This document shows, piece by piece, positions 45,549 to 56,179 of a stretch of DNA of 60,394 nt. Source of the DNA: Methyloglobulus sp. (lineage in GTDB: Bacteria > Pseudomonadota > Gammaproteobacteria > Methylococcales > Methylomonadaceae). The first letter of the stretch is position 1; each line of letters begins with the position of its first letter. The stretch is taken from positions 1 through 60,394 of the forward strand of contig JABFQX010000003.1 in the NCBI GenBank assembly GCA_013141505.1, written 5' to 3'. The notes beneath the pieces were generated by a model. That model was given only the letters and a program-made list of their open reading frames with translations, was not told where the DNA came from and ran no database searches. The position numbers and the translations under genes are program-made.

Positions 45549-46478
45549 TTATTCCCCTTTTTTCAATCGGGGAAGCGAATAATTACCTTGGGCTTGAACT
45601 GTACCCTGGAGAGTTGTGAGAATTTCCTGGCATTGTGAAGAAACCAACCTAAGCTTTCCCAGGGATAGCTCTGCTGACTTGATATTGGTGTTCATCCTAG
45701 AAAGCCTTAAGACTTCGCTGGTCAGCTTCATGAACCGATCATAAGCAGTTTGTGCGTTTTTCAGTTCTGGATTATCCCTTAGTGCGGCAATGCCGCTTAG
45801 CGTATTAAGGGCTTTTTTAGCTGATTTGTCATAAGAATTGATGCTTTGTTCGATATTATCCATCTGTTTGTCATCCGCCTCTTCAATATGTGGCTTGTGG
45901 AGGGCAAATATTTTAAGGCTGGCTGTGAGCGCTTCATACGCAGGTATGACAGCCTCACTACACTGATTATTCTTATTGTCCCGCTGGATTAGACGGTTCA
46001 TGCTTTCTTCAAAGTTTTGTATTTCTTGGGCGCATTGTGTTGAGGATATTTTTTGGGCTTTGAGATTGGTGTTTTGAACTGCCAGGTTCAGGATTGTTTC
46101 ATCAAGTTTTCTGTATTGTGACCAACAAATATTAAATTCATTAACCAATTCTATCTCTTTCGAATACTTACCTTGCTGGATGATGGATTCAATTTCATTC
46201 CTGCTTTTTTCCACACTATCGGCAGCTTGACGTGCTTTGACGGCAAAAGCTTCCGATTCCTCATCAGTCATTGCTAGTACGGCGTTTTTTTCAGCCGTAT
46301 TAGCTTCGAGTAGATTAATCCTCATCTTAGAGACTAAATAGCTCTTAATAATCTGCGTCTCGAATGGATTGTAACCCGCTTTATAAATGTTGCCATACAG
46401 TGTGAATGCCCCCAAAACAGTAAGCGTTATTACCCAGGGCAAGATTGTAAATAATCTTCTCTTTGTCTTTTGTTCCAT
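45549..46478 (-). CDS. Stand-alone four-helix-bundle (4HB_MCP-like) sensor protein in the kdp operon
   Basis: 309 residues: a short basic cytosolic tail, a membrane helix (about 10-30), then long helices. INLLEANTAEKNAVLAMTDEESEAF is typical of the 4HB ligand-binding domain of chemoreceptors. No HAMP, MCP or kinase domain follows. Two halves look related: TNLKAQKISSTQCAQEIQNF (about 147) and TNIKSAELSLGKLRLVSSQC (about 268) occupy matching places. It sits between kdpC and kdpD, so it may be an accessory periplasmic sensor for KdpD or the KdpFABC complex. That role is inferred. Confidence 0.65.
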   Translation of the reverse strand: MEQKTKRRLFTILPWVITLTVLGAFTLYGNIYKAGYNPFETQIIKSYLVSKMRINLLEANTAEKNAVLAMTDEESEAFAVKARQAADSVEKSRNEIESIIQQGKYSKEIELVNEFNICWSQYRKLDETILNLAVQNTNLKAQKISSTQCAQEIQNFEESMNRLIQRDNKNNQCSEAVIPAYEALTASLKIFALHKPHIEEADDKQMDNIEQSINSYDKSAKKALNTLSGIAALRDNPELKNAQTAYDRFMKLTSEVLRLSRMNTNIKSAELSLGKLRLVSSQCQEILTTLQGTVQAQGNYSLPRLKKGE

Positions 46479-46582
46479 ATTTCAGCCTATTAACTTAGTT
46501 TAAGGTCAGTTCATGATAATCCTTTGACTGGAAATCAATCCATCCAAAATCGACCCAAATCCTCTGACAAATCGTGGTCGGC

Positions 46583-47155
46583 CTAGTGAGCGGTATCCAA
46601 TGCCAGATTTAAGCTTAAGACATTAACTCGCGGCTCCCCTAACAAGCCCCATTGCCGTCCCTCGGTATGAGACTGTACCAGTTCCCGAAGCTTTTCTGGG
46701 TTCATCTTTCGCAATTTGGCGATACGGTTGATTTGATACTCGGCCGCCGCAGGGCTAATATGCGGATCAAGGCCGCTGGCTGAAGCGGTAACCAGATCAA
46801 TCGGAACAGGTGCTTTATTTTCAGGATCGTTAGCTTGCAATGCCGCGATACGAACCTTGACCGCCTCTACTAGGCTAGGATTGCCCGGCCCCAAGTTAGA
46901 ACTGCTAGAAGCGCCCGCGTTATAAGGATTTGGCGAAGTCGCAGAAGGCCGTCCCCAAAAAAAATCAGGCCGGGTGAACGGTTGCCCAATTAGTTCTGAG
47001 CATATCATCTGCTTTTCGTTAATGATTAAACTGCCGTTTGCTTGATTAGGAAATAGCATCTGAGCACCAAAGGTCACTAAAAGCGGATAGGCAATACCCG
47101 TTAAGCAGGTAAAAAACAAGAGCATAATTAATGCAGGTTTGAGTTGTTGAGCCAT
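46583..47155 (-). CDS. kdpC: K+-transporting ATPase subunit KdpC
   Basis: 190 residues with one N-terminal membrane helix. Motifs are CLTGIAYPLLVT, FFWGRPSATSPNPYNAGASSSSNLGP and DPHISPAAAEYQINRIAK, all diagnostic of KdpC, which assists K+ binding and assembly of the complex. It follows kdpB by 17 bases. Confidence 0.96.
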   Translation of the reverse strand: MAQQLKPALIMLLFFTCLTGIAYPLLVTFGAQMLFPNQANGSLIINEKQMICSELIGQPFTRPDFFWGRPSATSPNPYNAGASSSSNLGPGNPSLVEAVKVRIAALQANDPENKAPVPIDLVTASASGLDPHISPAAAEYQINRIAKLRKMNPEKLRELVQSHTEGRQWGLLGEPRVNVLSLNLALDTAH

Positions 47156-47172
47156 GATAGTTTTCTCCTCCG

Positions 47173-49242
47173 TTATAGCACTAATGCGGTCAAACCAAGA
47201 TCGATTAACTTAATCCCGATGAAAGGCACAATCACGCCGCCGCCGCCGTAAACCAGTAAATTATTACGGAGTAACACTTCTGCACTTTGAGGTCGATAGG
47301 TAACGCCTTTCAATGCCAAAGGAATTAACGCAACAATAATAAGGGCATTAAAAATGACGGCGGAAAGAATCGCATTGTCCGGGCTGCTAAGACCCATGAT
47401 ATTAAGCGCACCCAATTCAGGATAAGTGCTGGCAAAAGCGGCAGGTACAATTGCAAAATATTTCGCTAGGTCGTTCGCCAAACTGAAGGTCGTTAAGGCG
47501 CCGCGCGTCATCAGCATTTGTTTGCCGGTTTCGACAATTTCGATCAGTTTTGTCGGGTTGGAATCCAGATCGACCATGTTTCCGGCTTCTTTGGCGGCTT
47601 GCGTACCTGAATTCATCGCGACTGCGACATCAGCTTGGGCTAACGCAGGGGCATCGTTGGTGCCGTCTCCAGTCATCGCAACCAATCGACCTTCCGCTTG
47701 TTGCTCGCGGATGAGCTTAAGTTTGGCTTCCGGTGTTGCTTCTGCCAAAAAATCATCGACACCCGCTTCTGCGGCTATCGCGGCGGCGGTCAAGCGGTTG
47801 TCGCCGGTAATCATGATGGTTTTAATGCCCATGCGCCGTAGCTCAACAAAACGTTCCTTGATGCCGCCTTTAACCGTATCTTTCAGTTCGATCACTCCTA
47901 ACACACGACCACCTTCAGCCACTAACAACGGCGTACTACCTCTACGAGCGACGTTATCAGCCAGATTTTTTGCTTCATCCGGAAACTTTCCCTGTTGCGA
48001 TTCAACATAAGCACGTATAGCATCCGCCGCGCCCTTACGGATTTGACGGTCACCGATGTTAACGCCGCTCATCCGAGTTTGTGCGCTGAACGCGACAAAG
48101 GTAGCGCCTAATTCTTGAATATTGCGTTCCCGTAAGGCGAATTTTTGTTTGGCTAAAATGATAATACTTCGGCCTTCCGGCGTTTCGTCAGCTAAGGTGG
48201 CTAACTGGGCTGAGTCTGCCAGTTCTTTTTCGCTGATGCCGCCAAGCGGATAAAATCCTGATGCTTGCCGATTACCCAGGGTGATTGTACCCGTCTTGTC
48301 CAGCAGCAACACATCCACATCGCCAGCCGCTTCAATAGCCCGGCCTGATGTAGCAATGACGTTTTTTTGCATCATCCGACCGATACCGGCGACACCTATC
48401 GCAGACAATAAACCGCCTATCGTTGTCGGGATTAGGCAAACTAAAAGTGCGACCAGGACGGTAATCGAAACGGGCGACCCTGATTTTGCGATGCTTACAC
48501 TGTAAATCGAATAAGGCAACAGGGTCACTGTGGTCAATAAAAATATTATGGTCAGTGCGACCAGTAAAATGGTCAGGGCAATTTCGTTAGGCGTTTTTTG
48601 ACGTGAAGCGCTTTCCACCATCGAAATCATCCGGTCGAGAAACGCTTCACCGGGGTTTACCGTTACGCGCACCACCAACCAATCGGACAACACCCGTGTT
48701 CCACCCGTGACGGAACTAAAGTCTCCGCCGGATTCGCGGATGACCGGCGCACTTTCCCCGGTGATTGCACTTTCATCGACCGAGGCGGCTCCTTCGACGA
48801 CTTCCCCATCCGCCGGTACAAAATCGCCCGCTTCGATCAATACGATGTCGTCACGACGTAAAGACGTACTGACCACTTTAGCGTAGTTGTTGCCGTAACG
48901 CGGTTCATCCAGTTTCTTTGCCATGAGTTCACGTTTAGCGCCGCGTAAGGATGCCGCCTGTGCTTTGCTGCGCCCTTCGGCAATGCTTTCGGCAAAATTG
49001 GCAAATAAGACGGTAAACCAAAGCCAAAAGGTTATGGCTAACATAAAACCAAGCTGTTGATTGTCGCCTCGGAAAAGACTTTCCAGGCATAAGCCCGTGG
49101 TCAAAATGCTGCCGATGTAAACCACAAACATTACCGGATTTTTCCATTGCTGTTGCGGTGCTAATTTACGTAACGTATCGAATAGTGCTTCAATCAGAAG
49201 CACATTTGTAATAAACGGATGTGTATGATGTAGGGTCGTCAT
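47173..49242 (-). CDS. kdpB: K+-transporting P-type ATPase subunit KdpB
   Basis: 689 residues. Phosphorylated D315 in [17 protein letters not shown], actuator motif ITGES, and the hinge [17 protein letters not shown]. Seven membrane helices are expected. It energises the KdpA channel. A strong AGGAG ribosome site precedes the ATG. Confidence 0.97.
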   Translation of the reverse strand: MTTLHHTHPFITNVLLIEALFDTLRKLAPQQQWKNPVMFVVYIGSILTTGLCLESLFRGDNQQLGFMLAITFWLWFTVLFANFAESIAEGRSKAQAASLRGAKRELMAKKLDEPRYGNNYAKVVSTSLRRDDIVLIEAGDFVPADGEVVEGAASVDESAITGESAPVIRESGGDFSSVTGGTRVLSDWLVVRVTVNPGEAFLDRMISMVESASRQKTPNEIALTILLVALTIIFLLTTVTLLPYSIYSVSIAKSGSPVSITVLVALLVCLIPTTIGGLLSAIGVAGIGRMMQKNVIATSGRAIEAAGDVDVLLLDKTGTITLGNRQASGFYPLGGISEKELADSAQLATLADETPEGRSIIILAKQKFALRERNIQELGATFVAFSAQTRMSGVNIGDRQIRKGAADAIRAYVESQQGKFPDEAKNLADNVARRGSTPLLVAEGGRVLGVIELKDTVKGGIKERFVELRRMGIKTIMITGDNRLTAAAIAAEAGVDDFLAEATPEAKLKLIREQQAEGRLVAMTGDGTNDAPALAQADVAVAMNSGTQAAKEAGNMVDLDSNPTKLIEIVETGKQMLMTRGALTTFSLANDLAKYFAIVPAAFASTYPELGALNIMGLSSPDNAILSAVIFNALIIVALIPLALKGVTYRPQSAEVLLRNNLLVYGGGGVIVPFIGIKLIDLGLTALVL

Positions 49243-49268
49243 CTGGTAACTCCTTTTAATAGATAGGC

Positions 49269-51017
49269 TTAGTGCAGATTTATAAGCTGTAAATGTTCGA
49301 CAATCGGCCCTAACGCCAATGCTGGCACAAAGGTTAACGCGCCGACCAATAAAATGGTTGCAATCAACAGCAGCACAAATAGAGGGGTATGGGTAGGCAG
49401 GGTGCCAACTGTGATCGGTACTGACTTTTTGGCAGCCAATGATCCTGCGATCGCCAACACAGGGATAATGATCCCGTAACGACCAAACAACATGATGATA
49501 CCTAGGACAATATTGTAAAAAGGTGTGTTGGCGCTTAAGCCTGCAAAGGCGCTGCCGTTATTACCCGCCGCTGAAGAAAAAGCGTATAGGATTTCACTAA
49601 AGCCGTGCGCGCCGGGATTGGCAATCCCTGCTTTGCCCGCATCCGTTAGCACCGCCAAAGCAGTACCCATCAAGATAAAGAATGCCGGAATTAAAATAAC
49701 GATAGCCGCCATTTTGATCTCGAAAGCTTCAATTTTTTTACCCAGATATTCCGGCGTACGGCCAATCATCAACCCGGCAACAAAGACGGCAATGATAGCG
49801 AAAACCAACATGCCATAGAGACCGGAACCGACACCACCGAAAATCACTTCACCTAACTGGATCAGGCACATCGGCACCATACCACTCAGTGGCATAAACG
49901 AATCATGCATGGCATTGACAGAACCATTTGACGCGGCGGTCGTTGCCGTTGCCCAAAGCACTGAATTGACTATACCAAAGCGGGTTTCCTTGCCTTCCAT
50001 GTTACCACCTGATTGCGTTAGGCTCGGTGCTTGGTCAACCCCCGCTGACAATAATGGGTTGCCCGCTTGCTCATAGTGGAGCGTAACCAGTAATCCGCCA
50101 ACCAAAACCAAGGTCATTGTGGTTAAAATCGCCCAGCCTTGTCGCGTGTCATTTATCATTGTCCCAAAACTATGGCACAGGGCGGAGGGGATTAATAAGA
50201 TTGCCAATAACTCCAGAAAATTCGACAACGGTGTTGGGTTTTCAAAAGGATGCGCGGAATTGGCATTAAAAAAACCGCCGCCATTGGTACCCAATTGCTT
50301 GATAGCAATCTGGGAAGCTGCCGGGCCAACGGCAATTATTTGGGTATTTGCTTGTTCCGGTTGCGGGCTCACTTGAGCCTGTTCGACTAAAGGAATCTGC
50401 ACATAAGGCTTGAAGGTTTGCACCACGCCTTGGCCGACCAATACGAATGAAAATACCAAGGATAAAGGCAACAAGATGTACAAAAGCCCACGGGTTAAAT
50501 CCACCCAAAAATTACCGATAGTCGCCGTGTTCTTGCGTTGAAATCCGCGGATCATCGCCACCAAAACCGCCATACCGGTTGCTGCGGACACAAAATTCTG
50601 CACCGTTAGCCCCAGCATTTGCGTCAAGTAACTCATCGTCACTTCGCCCGAATATCCCTGCCAATTGGTATTGGTGATAAAACTGACGGCGGTATTAAAA
50701 GCGGAATCGAACGATACATTCCCTAGTTGCTGGGGGTTTAAGGGCAAATAGGATTGTAGGATTTGTAAGCCAAATATCGCCAATCCTCCTAACAAGTTAA
50801 ACCACAACAAAGCCGCCGCATATGCCTTCCAGGTCATTTCTTGTTCAGGCTTAACCCCGCTTAAACGGTACAACGCCAATTCTATCGAAGCCAAAAAACG
50901 ATTAATCAGCACAGGACGGTTTTCATACACGTTAGCCATATAGACCCCCAAGGGTTTTGCGAACAATAACAGTGTGATGAGATAAAGCGAAATTTGAATA
51001 TAATTATTGATGAACAT
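49269..51017 (-). CDS. kdpA: K+-transporting ATPase subunit KdpA
   Basis: 582 residues with about ten membrane helices and the repeated K+-selectivity loops (for example [45 protein letters not shown]). It is the K+-channel-like subunit. Its ATG overlaps the kdpF stop (TAATG). Confidence 0.97.
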   Translation of the reverse strand: MFINNYIQISLYLITLLLFAKPLGVYMANVYENRPVLINRFLASIELALYRLSGVKPEQEMTWKAYAAALLWFNLLGGLAIFGLQILQSYLPLNPQQLGNVSFDSAFNTAVSFITNTNWQGYSGEVTMSYLTQMLGLTVQNFVSAATGMAVLVAMIRGFQRKNTATIGNFWVDLTRGLLYILLPLSLVFSFVLVGQGVVQTFKPYVQIPLVEQAQVSPQPEQANTQIIAVGPAASQIAIKQLGTNGGGFFNANSAHPFENPTPLSNFLELLAILLIPSALCHSFGTMINDTRQGWAILTTMTLVLVGGLLVTLHYEQAGNPLLSAGVDQAPSLTQSGGNMEGKETRFGIVNSVLWATATTAASNGSVNAMHDSFMPLSGMVPMCLIQLGEVIFGGVGSGLYGMLVFAIIAVFVAGLMIGRTPEYLGKKIEAFEIKMAAIVILIPAFFILMGTALAVLTDAGKAGIANPGAHGFSEILYAFSSAAGNNGSAFAGLSANTPFYNIVLGIIMLFGRYGIIIPVLAIAGSLAAKKSVPITVGTLPTHTPLFVLLLIATILLVGALTFVPALALGPIVEHLQLINLH

Positions 51018-51106
51018 TAAAATTTCTCCGGAAAAAATAACGCCACTAATAAATAGATGAATAAAGCTAATGCCAATAATGCGCTTAGCAGGTAACTAAT
51101 AGCCAT
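51017..51106 (-). CDS. kdpF: KdpF, small stabilising subunit
   Basis: A 29-residue single membrane helix, MAISYLLSALLALALFIYLL continuing to ...PEKF, read by me on the minus strand because it is very short. The ribosome site AGGGGAG lies six to twelve bases upstream of the ATG at 51106, and the stop overlaps kdpA (TAATG). Size, hydrophobicity and place match KdpF. Confidence 0.93.
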   Translation of the reverse strand: MAISYLLSALLALALFIYLLVALFFPEKF

Positions 51107-51431
51107 GATTGCTCCCCTTACCAATTGATACGTTGGAGAGCAATTTAACGAAATGCGTATAAAAAAGTTGTAAAAATTGTTTTTGAGTTACAGCTGTATT
51201 GGGAATTTACAGGATTTGAATTTTACTGACTCTCAGTTGTGGAAGTTGGACTCAGTGGTATTAAATTACGTGACTATGAATAAGCTACCTGTGCTTTGTT
51301 CATAGCCATGTAAAGTTTATTTGCAGGGGGCTATCGCAAAATCTAAATTGATTAGCAAGAATTTTCCGCCAAATATGGCATAAGCAATTCCCAGGGGTAT
51401 ACTGGTATCACCACTGCTCAGGAGGTGTGCC
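51107..51431. other. Spacer between kdp and the insertion-sequence remnant
   Basis: It holds the kdp upstream region (nearest 100 bases) and, from about 51327, sequence that looks like the left end and leader of the IS1595-type element (ggggctatcgcaaaatctaa). No gene is visible. Confidence 0.4.
51155..51180 (-). promoter_or_regulatory. Candidate KdpE-binding site upstream of kdpF
   Basis: On the minus strand the segment reads ACAATTTTTACAAC then TTTTTTATACGC, two T-rich half-sites ending in TACAAC/TATAC. It is similar in form to the E. coli KdpE site (TTTTTATAC next to TTTTTTTACAC). It lies about 50-75 bases upstream of the kdpF start. Confidence 0.5.
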
Positions 51432-51638
51432 ATGCCTATGAATCGCGTACAATTCCAACCCGGCTTATCGATGCCCGACTTTATTCGGCAATATGGGGTC
51501 GAAGCCCAATGCGAAGAGGCTTTGATGCAAGCGCGTTGGCCGGAGGGGTTTCGATGCCCTGGGTGTGGTCATGGAGGCCATTGTGTCCTGCATACTAAAG
51601 GTCGCAAGGAATCCGAACAACAATGTCATGTACATTGA
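51432..51638 (+). pseudogene. IS1595-family transposase, truncated after the zinc ribbon
   Basis: The ATG follows a good AGGAGGT site. The first ~45 residues (MPMNRVQFQPGLSMPDFIRQ, CEEALMQARWPEGFRCPGCG) are the IS1595 N-terminus with the first CxxC of its zinc ribbon. The normal length is about 300 residues; here the family match stops near residue 50 and the frame ends at 68. The second Cys pair and the DDE domain are absent. From about 51600 the DNA belongs to a different gene (polyvalent protein), read in another frame. Confidence 0.8.
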
Positions 51639-52290
51639 GATGCGGCCAGCTACGGAAAATGGGCAGGATTATTACCGGATTAATTCAGCGTTCCCAGTCC
51701 GGGATGGTAATTGCACAGATAAACACAAGTTTGAGTCGCTCATAAGAGGGCGCGAACCCCTTTTTACCAGCCCTGATAACCAGTACGGATACGCTGCATT
51801 GCCTGACAACAAGACCAGTTCAGGAAGCCCCAACGCTACCGATGAAAACGATGCGCGAAATATACCACAACTGTCCAAAAAGTTACTAAGTAGTGTTGCC
51901 GACATCCTCATGCTATTACCCAAGTCCGTCGGCAAGCTCTTGCTAGGCGGGAAATTGCGGGTGGTGCAGTCGGCAAAAGATGCGCCGGAAACCGCCAATT
52001 CATTTGATGCAGGCGGCGGGCTTGCCCTGAGCGGAGTCGAAGGCTACTACGACCCCAAAAACGACATAGTGTACGTCATTGCCGATAATGTCACCCAAGA
52101 TAACCTGAAAAGCGTTATCAATCATGAATTGTTACACCGCGCCTTAGCCACCGACCCCAAAACCCGCGCCGCCATCGAAGAATTCGGCGATGCGATGGAA
52201 CGGCGCTTTAACCTCGCCAGCATCGGGCTTGGCAGCAAAATTGAAAATGCCGCTTACCAGCGGGTGATTGCCGCCAAAACCAAGCCCTAA
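51565..52290 (+). pseudogene. Polyvalent-protein remnant, part 1 (metallopeptidase-like)
   Basis: The frame is open for 241 codons, but the first ~20 residues are shadow of the insertion-sequence end. Genuine sequence starts near NNVMYIEMRPATENGQDYYRI, a segment common in large polyvalent proteins of phages and conjugative elements. NHELLHRALATD holds an HExxH zinc-peptidase motif. It ends at a TAA (52288-52290) after AAKTKP. The same frame continues open beyond the stop into part 2, so this looks like one gene broken by a nonsense change. A REP-like 19-mer is embedded at 52025-52043. Confidence 0.7.
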
Positions 52291-52308
52291 CACCAGCAAG
52301 AGGAGTTC

Positions 52309-54702
52309 ATGGCCTATCTGGTGACGGAGTACTCCCAAAAACCTGACAGTTTCAAGGGGGCAATCAAGAAAATCATCCGGGACTTTATCGCCGCTGTGCG
52401 TGTTGCCCTGCTCAGGATGGGGGTGGTCAACTTGAACAGCTTGACCCCGGCGGACTTGGCGGCGTTGGCGCGTTATGCAATAAGCACAACTACCAATTTA
52501 AAACCGATTAGTAATAAATTGGTAATTAATGGCAGAAATAGTGGGGCGGCAATGGCAAGCGTTTATGCCCCAGAGGGTATGGCCGACATGCCCGACTACG
52601 AAAAACAGTATCAGGCTATTGAGGCCAAGTATTTCAACACCGACGGCAGCGAAAAACCGGGCGCGATGCTGGCACCGAATGGCGAACGCTCAAAATTGAA
52701 CAAGATGCAATGGATTCAGGTCAGGACGCAGGCGTTCAAGGACTGGTTTGGGGATTGGGAAACCGAAGCGGCAATTAATGAGTTGACGAATGGCAAGCCA
52801 TTAATTGTTAAAGGAGATGAGTTTTACGATTTTTCAGAGCCGGTAAACATGGATTCTGCCCGTGAAAAAACAAGGGAATACGCTTACAAAAACGTGATTG
52901 GTGCCTATAGGAACAATAACTCAGGGCTTGAATTAGAGATTAGGAAAGGCGGTATTGATGAAACAATCAGCCACGGTGGCGCACCGGACAAACTAAAGGC
53001 TTTTGTTGCTACACCTGAATTAATAAAAAATGGGTTTGTCGTTTATGATGGGATTAACCCAAAGAATACACGCAACAGACTGGTTACTATTTCAAAACAC
53101 GTCGAAATTTCAGGAAAACTTTATGCCGTGACGGCTGGTTTTAGGGAAGATGCCAATGGCAGGCTGATCTATGACCACGAATTATTGGATGTAAGCCGCG
53201 CCGACGGGTTTATATCACAACGCGGTGAGGGAATCGCTTCACAACAGCCGCTAGCCGAATCGGCGCGTCTTAACGACTATTATAGACGGCTTGTCGGGCA
53301 AAAGGTTCAATCTTCCAAAGTCACCGACACCAACGGCGAGCCGATGGTGGTTTATCATGGGTCTGGTGCGGATTTTACCGAATTTGATAAATCAAAGATT
53401 GGCAGCGTCTTTGAAGACGACGAAGAAGGTTTCTTTTTTACCAATAATACAACGCATACCGTCGTGGATTACGGCAATAGGTTGGAAATATTCAATGATA
53501 TGGTAAGTGCCGGGGCTTACGCAAAAAATGCCGGTGGAAACGCCAATATAATGCCAGTTTTCATTGCATTGAAATCCCCTGTGATTATTGATTCAGTCAA
53601 CGAACCGAATGGTTTTGACGGGCAAGATGTGGTCACTTGGTTGGAACACGTTTTAGGGAAAAAGTCGATCATAAGCCAAGCAAACGAAAATAGTAATGAC
53701 GGGGTAATTGTTACTGATCGTTCTGTCGAATTTGGAAAAAATGGCGATAACGAAAAGCTCGTAGTTGCCTTCAACCCCAACCAAATCAAGTCCGCCACCG
53801 GCAACACCGGCGCATTCAGAAACGAAAACAATGACATCCGCTATTCGATAGCCCCCAAGGATATTGCTGCCCCCAACGACAGCCGCGCCGTGGTCGAGAA
53901 AAAGGACGGCGCGGTTATCGCCTGGATTAAAGGCCAATTGCCGGACAAGGACACGGTAATCTACAACTACCAAGACCGTATGGTGGACATGTTGCGGCAC
54001 GTCCAGAAGGTGCAGGCCAAAAACGGCGACATTGACGAGGCGGTCAATCCGTACCTGGCGGAAGAACTGTACAGCCAACGGGCGGCAAGCCGGGTGGACG
54101 AGTTCTACGACACGGAATTTAAGCCGTTGTTGAAGGCGTTGCACAGCAACAAGATCAGCTTTGACGACTTTCAGGAATTCCTCCATGCCCGCCATGCGCC
54201 CAGCCGCAATAAGTTGATGGCGCAGCGCAATCCGAGCCAGGCCATGATTGATCAAGAACGCATGGCCGCAAAGGACGGCCTCGACAAGGCCATTAAATCG
54301 GAAGACACCAAAGCCATTGCCGCCGCCAAAAAAGCCGTGCAACACTGGCAACGGGCGCAAGCGTTTAAGGGGACGGAAGCGGAACGGCTGGCATTGTCCG
54401 GTGTGTCGGACGCACAAGCACAGGCAATGGTTGACAAATATCCGCCGTCCAAACGCTTAATATTGACAAAGCTGGGTGATAAGGTTGACAAAATCAATAA
54501 CGGGACCTTGGATTTGCTGGTGGCGTACAACATGGAAACGCCGGAGACTGTCGCGGCGCTGAAAGCCCAATGGCAGCATTATGTGCCGCTGCACCGGGAC
54601 GAGGCGCACCCGGACGGTGGCCGGCTCGGGCATCCGGTGGGGCAAGGTTACAACATTAAAGGCAGCGGCCTTAAAAAGCCACGGGGTCAACTGCCGAGGT
54701 GA
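52309..54702 (+). pseudogene. Polyvalent-protein remnant, part 2 (LPD3-like and ADP-ribosyltransferase domains)
   Basis: 797 codons in the same frame as part 1. Order: MAYLVTEYS (end of the peptidase module), MQWIQVRTQAFKDWFGDWE (about 140-160, a standard polyvalent linker), an LPD3-type nuclease-like domain with GIDETISHGG (about 165-290), and an ART-PolyVal domain from VVYHGSGADFTEFDKSKIG to AFNPNQIKSATGNTGAF and NDIRYSI (about 345-520). The rest is an alpha-helical polyvalent region. It stops at 54700-54702 because of a one-base frame change at the A-run 54672-54676. Such proteins enter the recipient cell with mobile DNA. This copy is probably inactive. Confidence 0.78.
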
Positions 54703-55097
54703 CGAATATCCTGGCGCATATTGCCGCCAGCCGTGAACAGATGGTCAAGCGCGGCGAAAAGAATAAAGTCACCGTCGCTCTGGGCGGCTTGGTGATGCAG
54801 CACCCTGACCCTGGGTTTGCCACTATCGGGCAAGTGCCGACCATCACCACGCTGGTCAACGGCTTTAAGGAAACCTTGCCTGATCCGAATTACAAACATA
54901 AAGTTAATGTGGTGTCCATGCGCTTAAAGGGCAAGGATATTGCCGTGGTGTTCAACGACCGCAATGTCGGGGCAGTGCGCTTGGCGGCTTCGCTAAGAGA
55001 ACAGCCGCCCGTTCGAGGTGGTCGTGCGGCCAAGCCGGGTAGATGCTATCTCTCCAAAAATACAAATCGGCAAAGAAAAATTTTTTACCTACGGTGA
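54699..55097 (+). pseudogene. Polyvalent-protein remnant, part 3
   Basis: 132 codons continuing part 2 in another frame: reading KATGSTAEV then TNILAHIAASREQMVKRGEK across 54675-54760 restores normal polyvalent sequence if one A is added to the run at 54672. The family match ends near NVGAVRLAASLRE (about residue 95), after which unrelated codons run to the stop, so the 3' end has been deleted or replaced. There is no start signal of its own. Confidence 0.65.
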
Positions 55098-55159
55098 GGG
55101 ATTTCCCGCGCTTAAACGTCTTATTCTAATAGACGAAGTTTTAAGGGGAGTAATATAGC

Positions 55160-55264
55160 ATGGCAATAAAATCCGCTTACCGACAACAGATCACTTATCC
55201 GGTGAAGGCTGATGCCCAGGAGAAAACCAATTTTCCCCGCGCGGTATTTTCAAATCCATTTTGA
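55160..55264 (+). CDS. Small ORF upstream of tonB (34 aa)
   Basis: ATG at 55160 with AAGGGGAG about ten bases upstream, which is a better ribosome site than most genes here. The 34-residue product starts MAIKSAYRQQITYPV and is polar with no membrane segment. The reading frame precedes another mini-ORF and tonB on the same strand. I do not recognise it. Confidence 0.4.
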   Translation: MAIKSAYRQQITYPVKADAQEKTNFPRAVFSNPF

Positions 55265-55268
55265 ATAC

Positions 55269-55391
55269 ATGGAGACCCAAATGAATGAGATCCGGCGCAG
55301 CCTGGAAACCAGGCAAAAGCAAATGGCGGATTTATGTTCGCATTTGACTTTGTTGACAGCAGAATTGACCAAAATAAAAGGCCATAAGTGA
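55269..55391 (+). CDS. Small coiled-coil ORF overlapping the tonB start (40 aa)
   Basis: ATG at 55269 (or 55281). The product is helical and charged, with EIRRSLETRQKQMADL in heptad-like spacing. Its TGA overlaps the tonB GTG start (55388), which supports translational coupling. Function is unknown. Confidence 0.45.
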   Translation: METQMNEIRRSLETRQKQMADLCSHLTLLTAELTKIKGHK

Positions 55392-56140
55392 CTGTATTTT
55401 TTGTTGAACCCATGCAACGGGAACCCTCCCGGCTGCCGACTGGGAGTTTCGTGTTTAAATTTATCACGTTGAAACGTGCTGTGGCGGTCGCCTTGGTGAC
55501 CGTTTTGGCCTGCTTGCTGCATTGCTTGGCCTTGATGTGGTACGTCAATCGCCCCGCGCCATTGCCGGTGACCGAAGCCAAGCCTTTGCCCATGATTGAT
55601 ATCGCCTTGGAAGCGCCGAGCGCCGGTGTGCCGGAGGAGGCCAAACCGGAGCCACCCAAACCAAAAGTTAAACCGGTACAAAAACCCAAGCCTGTTAAAA
55701 AGAAAAAAACTGAAATTAAAAAGCCGGTGCCAAAAGAGGAACCCAAAGAAATCAAACCTCAGCCAATTTCGACACCGGTTAAAAACGTAACGCAAAATAA
55801 TCCGATAGTTGGCACCAAGGCGGACAGTACGTCCAAACGCAGTGAATCAGGTAAAGTGACGCAAGCCCGCGCCTATGCCGGTTATCTCAACAATCCAAAA
55901 CCGAATTACCCCGGCATTGCGCGTAGCCGACATTGGGAAGGCTTGGTTCTGCTGCGCGTGTATGTGACCGCCGACGGGCACTGCGGCAATCTTAATGTCG
56001 CTCGTAGCAGCGGTCATGATGTGTTGGATGAATCAGCCATCGCCGCTGTTAGGAACTGGCGCTTCGTACCCGGTAAACGCGGCGATACGCCTATCGCCAG
56101 TTGGGTGACCGTGCCGATACAGTTCAACTTACGCAACTAA
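55388..56140 (+). CDS. tonB: TonB energy-transducing protein
   Basis: 250 residues, GTG start overlapping the upstream mini-ORF. Membrane anchor at about 32-52 (VALVTVLACLLHCLALMWYV), Pro/Lys-rich spacer (about 78-140) and a C-terminal TonB domain (about 165-250) with NPKPNYPGIARSRHWEG, AAVRNWRF and VPIQF. It transmits inner-membrane proton energy to outer-membrane receptors for iron or other metals. exbB and exbD follow. No TonB-dependent receptor is in the window. Confidence 0.94.
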   Translation: MTVFFVEPMQREPSRLPTGSFVFKFITLKRAVAVALVTVLACLLHCLALMWYVNRPAPLPVTEAKPLPMIDIALEAPSAGVPEEAKPEPPKPKVKPVQKPKPVKKKKTEIKKPVPKEEPKEIKPQPISTPVKNVTQNNPIVGTKADSTSKRSESGKVTQARAYAGYLNNPKPNYPGIARSRHWEGLVLLRVYVTADGHCGNLNVARSSGHDVLDESAIAAVRNWRFVPGKRGDTPIASWVTVPIQFNLRN

Positions 56141-56179
56141 CTAACTTTTCACACTATTAAAATAATCAGGAGACACCCT

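Noticed and set aside
53653-54417. 254-codon antisense frame inside the polyvalent remnant
   Set aside because: The plus strand carries recognisable domains; the antisense product is repetitive and unsupported.
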